From the NCBI RefSeq assembly GCF_005938385.1, contig NZ_VCRA01000035.1:1-64000 (forward strand): a stretch of 64,000 nt of DNA, read 5' to 3'. Below, piece by piece: positions 62,908-64,000 of this stretch; position 1 is the stretch's first letter; each line of letters opens with the position of its first letter. A program made the position numbers and the translations under genes. The notes beneath the pieces were generated by a model. The model saw nothing but the letters and a program-made list of their open reading frames with translations. It was not told the DNA's origin and searched no databases. The DNA comes from Paenibacillus mesophilus (GTDB lineage: Bacteria > Bacillota > Bacilli > Paenibacillales > NBRC-103111).

Positions 62908-63776
62908 AGATCGCGGTAAACGGGCGCATCTGCGACGATCAGGAAGCCGTGGTTTCCGTATATGATCACGGCTTCTTGTACGGAATAGGATTGTTCGAGA
63001 CGTTTCGCACTTACCGCGGACGTCCGTTTTTGTTGGAGCCGCATATGGGAAGACTATCAAGGAGCTGTACGGAGCTTGGTATCCGGTACATACCGAATGC
63101 GCCCGAGACGGAATCGCTGATCGCCCGGCTTTTGTCAGCCAACGGCTTGCCGGATGCGTATGTTCGGTTTTCCGTATCCGCCGGGGTGGACCTGTTGGGA
63201 TTGCCGACAGCCGACTACGAGAAGCCGAACGTAATCGTATATGTCAAGCCGCTGCCGCCCAGAGACGAAAGAACGTATACGCAAGGGAAGCCGATTCAAC
63301 TGCTCGAGCTGCGGCGCAACAGTCCGGAAGGCTCGGTCCGGTATAAGTCGTTTCACTACATGAACAACATATTGGCCAAGCGGGAAATGCGTCGGTACGA
63401 ATGGGCTGCCGGCGCCGAAGGTATTTTTTTGGACGGATTCGGTCATGTGGCGGAAGGGATTGTAAGCAATCTGTTCTGGGTCAAAGACGAAGTGGTATAT
63501 ACGCCGTCGCTTGTAACCGGCATCCTCCCCGGCATTACGCGGGAATACGTGATCGGTTTGGCTGAACGAAGTGGATTCGACGTTCGGGAAGGGCTTTACG
63601 AATGGTCGGCGGTAATGGAAGCCGATGAAGCGTTTATAACGAATTCGGTACAGGAAATCGTTCCTGTCAATCGGGGATATGACACTAACGGAGAAGCGCG
63701 GATAATCGGCGGCGGGCTGCCCGGGGACTTGACCCGTAATTTGATGAAAGCCTACGGAGTAGCGGCTTGGGAGTGA
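62904..63776 (+). CDS. pabC: 4-amino-4-deoxychorismate lyase
   Basis: A 290-residue fold-type IV PLP enzyme releasing p-aminobenzoate and pyruvate from aminodeoxychorismate. Motifs: [20 protein letters not shown], the PLP lysine in [19 protein letters not shown], and the C-terminal [20 protein letters not shown] 62904 overlaps the pabA stop. folP follows after 27 bases. Confidence 0.93.
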   Translation: MKIAVNGRICDDQEAVVSVYDHGFLYGIGLFETFRTYRGRPFLLEPHMGRLSRSCTELGIRYIPNAPETESLIARLLSANGLPDAYVRFSVSAGVDLLGLPTADYEKPNVIVYVKPLPPRDERTYTQGKPIQLLELRRNSPEGSVRYKSFHYMNNILAKREMRRYEWAAGAEGIFLDGFGHVAEGIVSNLFWVKDEVVYTPSLVTGILPGITREYVIGLAERSGFDVREGLYEWSAVMEADEAFITNSVQEIVPVNRGYDTNGEARIIGGGLPGDLTRNLMKAYGVAAWE

Positions 63777-63803
63777 GCGGTCGAAAGGAAGGGGAGCATC
63801 GTT

Positions 63804-64000
63804 ATGGAGCGCGATAAATTTGGCGGCGGGGATGCGGAGCGGCCGTTTGCCCGGCCGTCATCGACTTATTTTCAACACAGAATGCTGAAATGCCGCAATC
63901 TGGAGCTGACGATCGGGGAGCGTACTTTAATAATGGGCATCCTGAACGTCACTCCGGATTCGTTTTCAGACGGGGGGCAATACGTCTCGGTCGAGAAGGC
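63804..64000 (+). CDS. folP: dihydropteroate synthase, N-terminal part (cut by window end)
   Basis: The first 65 codons of a dihydropteroate synthase. LTIGERTLIMGILNVTPDSF followed by SDGGQY is the family signature for pterin binding. It joins p-aminobenzoate to the pterin in folate synthesis. ATG 63804 follows AAGGAAGGGGA. The frame is open to the window edge. Its place after pabC completes the pab-sul order of B. subtilis. Confidence 0.92.
   Translation, partial: MERDKFGGGDAERPFARPSSTYFQHRMLKCRNLELTIGERTLIMGILNVTPDSFSDGGQYVSVEK

Overview
This window comes from an endospore-forming, monoderm Firmicute, most likely Paenibacillus or a close relative. The genes run in nearly the same order as the region just after the origin in Bacillus subtilis (gin/csfB-yaaO-tmk-darA-yaaR-holB-ricT-yabA-trmN6-rsmI-abrB ... 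spoIIE-yabS-yabT-tilS-hprT-ftsH ... coaX-hslO-yacD-cysK-pab-folP). It is rich in sporulation genes (gin, yabG, sspF-like, spoVG, fin, spoVT, spoVB, yabP, yabQ, spoIIE). The protein sequences, the moderately high GC and the nadA-nadB-nadC block before coaX fit Paenibacillaceae. The genus is inferred from gene order and sequence resemblance, not from a database search.

Layout. 1-260: 3' end of a 23S rRNA gene and a terminator, with no 5S gene after it. 258-779 (minus): small membrane protein. 1059-8782: forespore anti-sigma factor Gin, an amino-acid decarboxylase, thymidylate kinase, the c-di-AMP receptor DarA, YaaR, DNA polymerase delta', RicT, YabA and two RNA methyltransferases; a 39-bp tandem hairpin repeat lies between holB and ricT. 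8787-9568: AbrB (minus) with Spo0A boxes, divergent from an HD-domain phosphohydrolase that also has Spo0A boxes. 10898-13716: TatD, then the EcsAB transporter on the minus strand. 13927-18117: a c-di-AMP riboswitch controlling a YabE-type cell-wall protein, then RNase M5, KsgA and YabG. 18278-25200: Veg, an SspF-type SASP, IspE, PurR, RidA, SpoVG, GlmU, Ctc/L25, a small unknown minus-strand gene, Pth and Fin. 25312-34762: Mfd, a PpiC lipoprotein, SpoVT, SpoVB, MazG, HU and RqcP. 34901-36989: YabP, YabQ, DivIC, S1 protein YabR and tRNA-Met. 37513-45989: SpoIIE, YabS, YabT, TilS, Hpt and FtsH. 46105-53037: a self-contained accessory operon with a MarR/GbsR regulator, RND pump, adaptor lipoprotein and a repeat-built secreted protein. 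53122-64000: NAD synthesis, CoaX, Hsp33, a PpiC protein, CysK, then the pabB-pabA-pabC-folP folate operon, cut by the window end.

How the parts work together. Most genes are plus-strand housekeeping or sporulation functions in short operons separated by readable rho-independent terminators. Many promoters fit known Bacillus regulons: a Spo0A-type abrB promoter, a 21-bp-spaced spoIIE promoter, a sigma-H-like spoVG promoter, a sigma-G-like sspF promoter, a PurBox at purR and a sigma-B-like promoter at ctc. Two genes expected from B. subtilis order are not seen here: metS (between abrB and tatD) and prs (between glmU and ctc).

The least explained items are: the RND operon with its secreted beta-rich repeat protein; two copies of a ~98-bp inverted-repeat (MITE-like) element at 30654 and 37072; the 39-bp tandem repeats with compensatory stem changes at 5540; three perfect Spo0A boxes ahead of the HD-domain gene; and a 30-base motif shared by the fin and nadA upstream regions.
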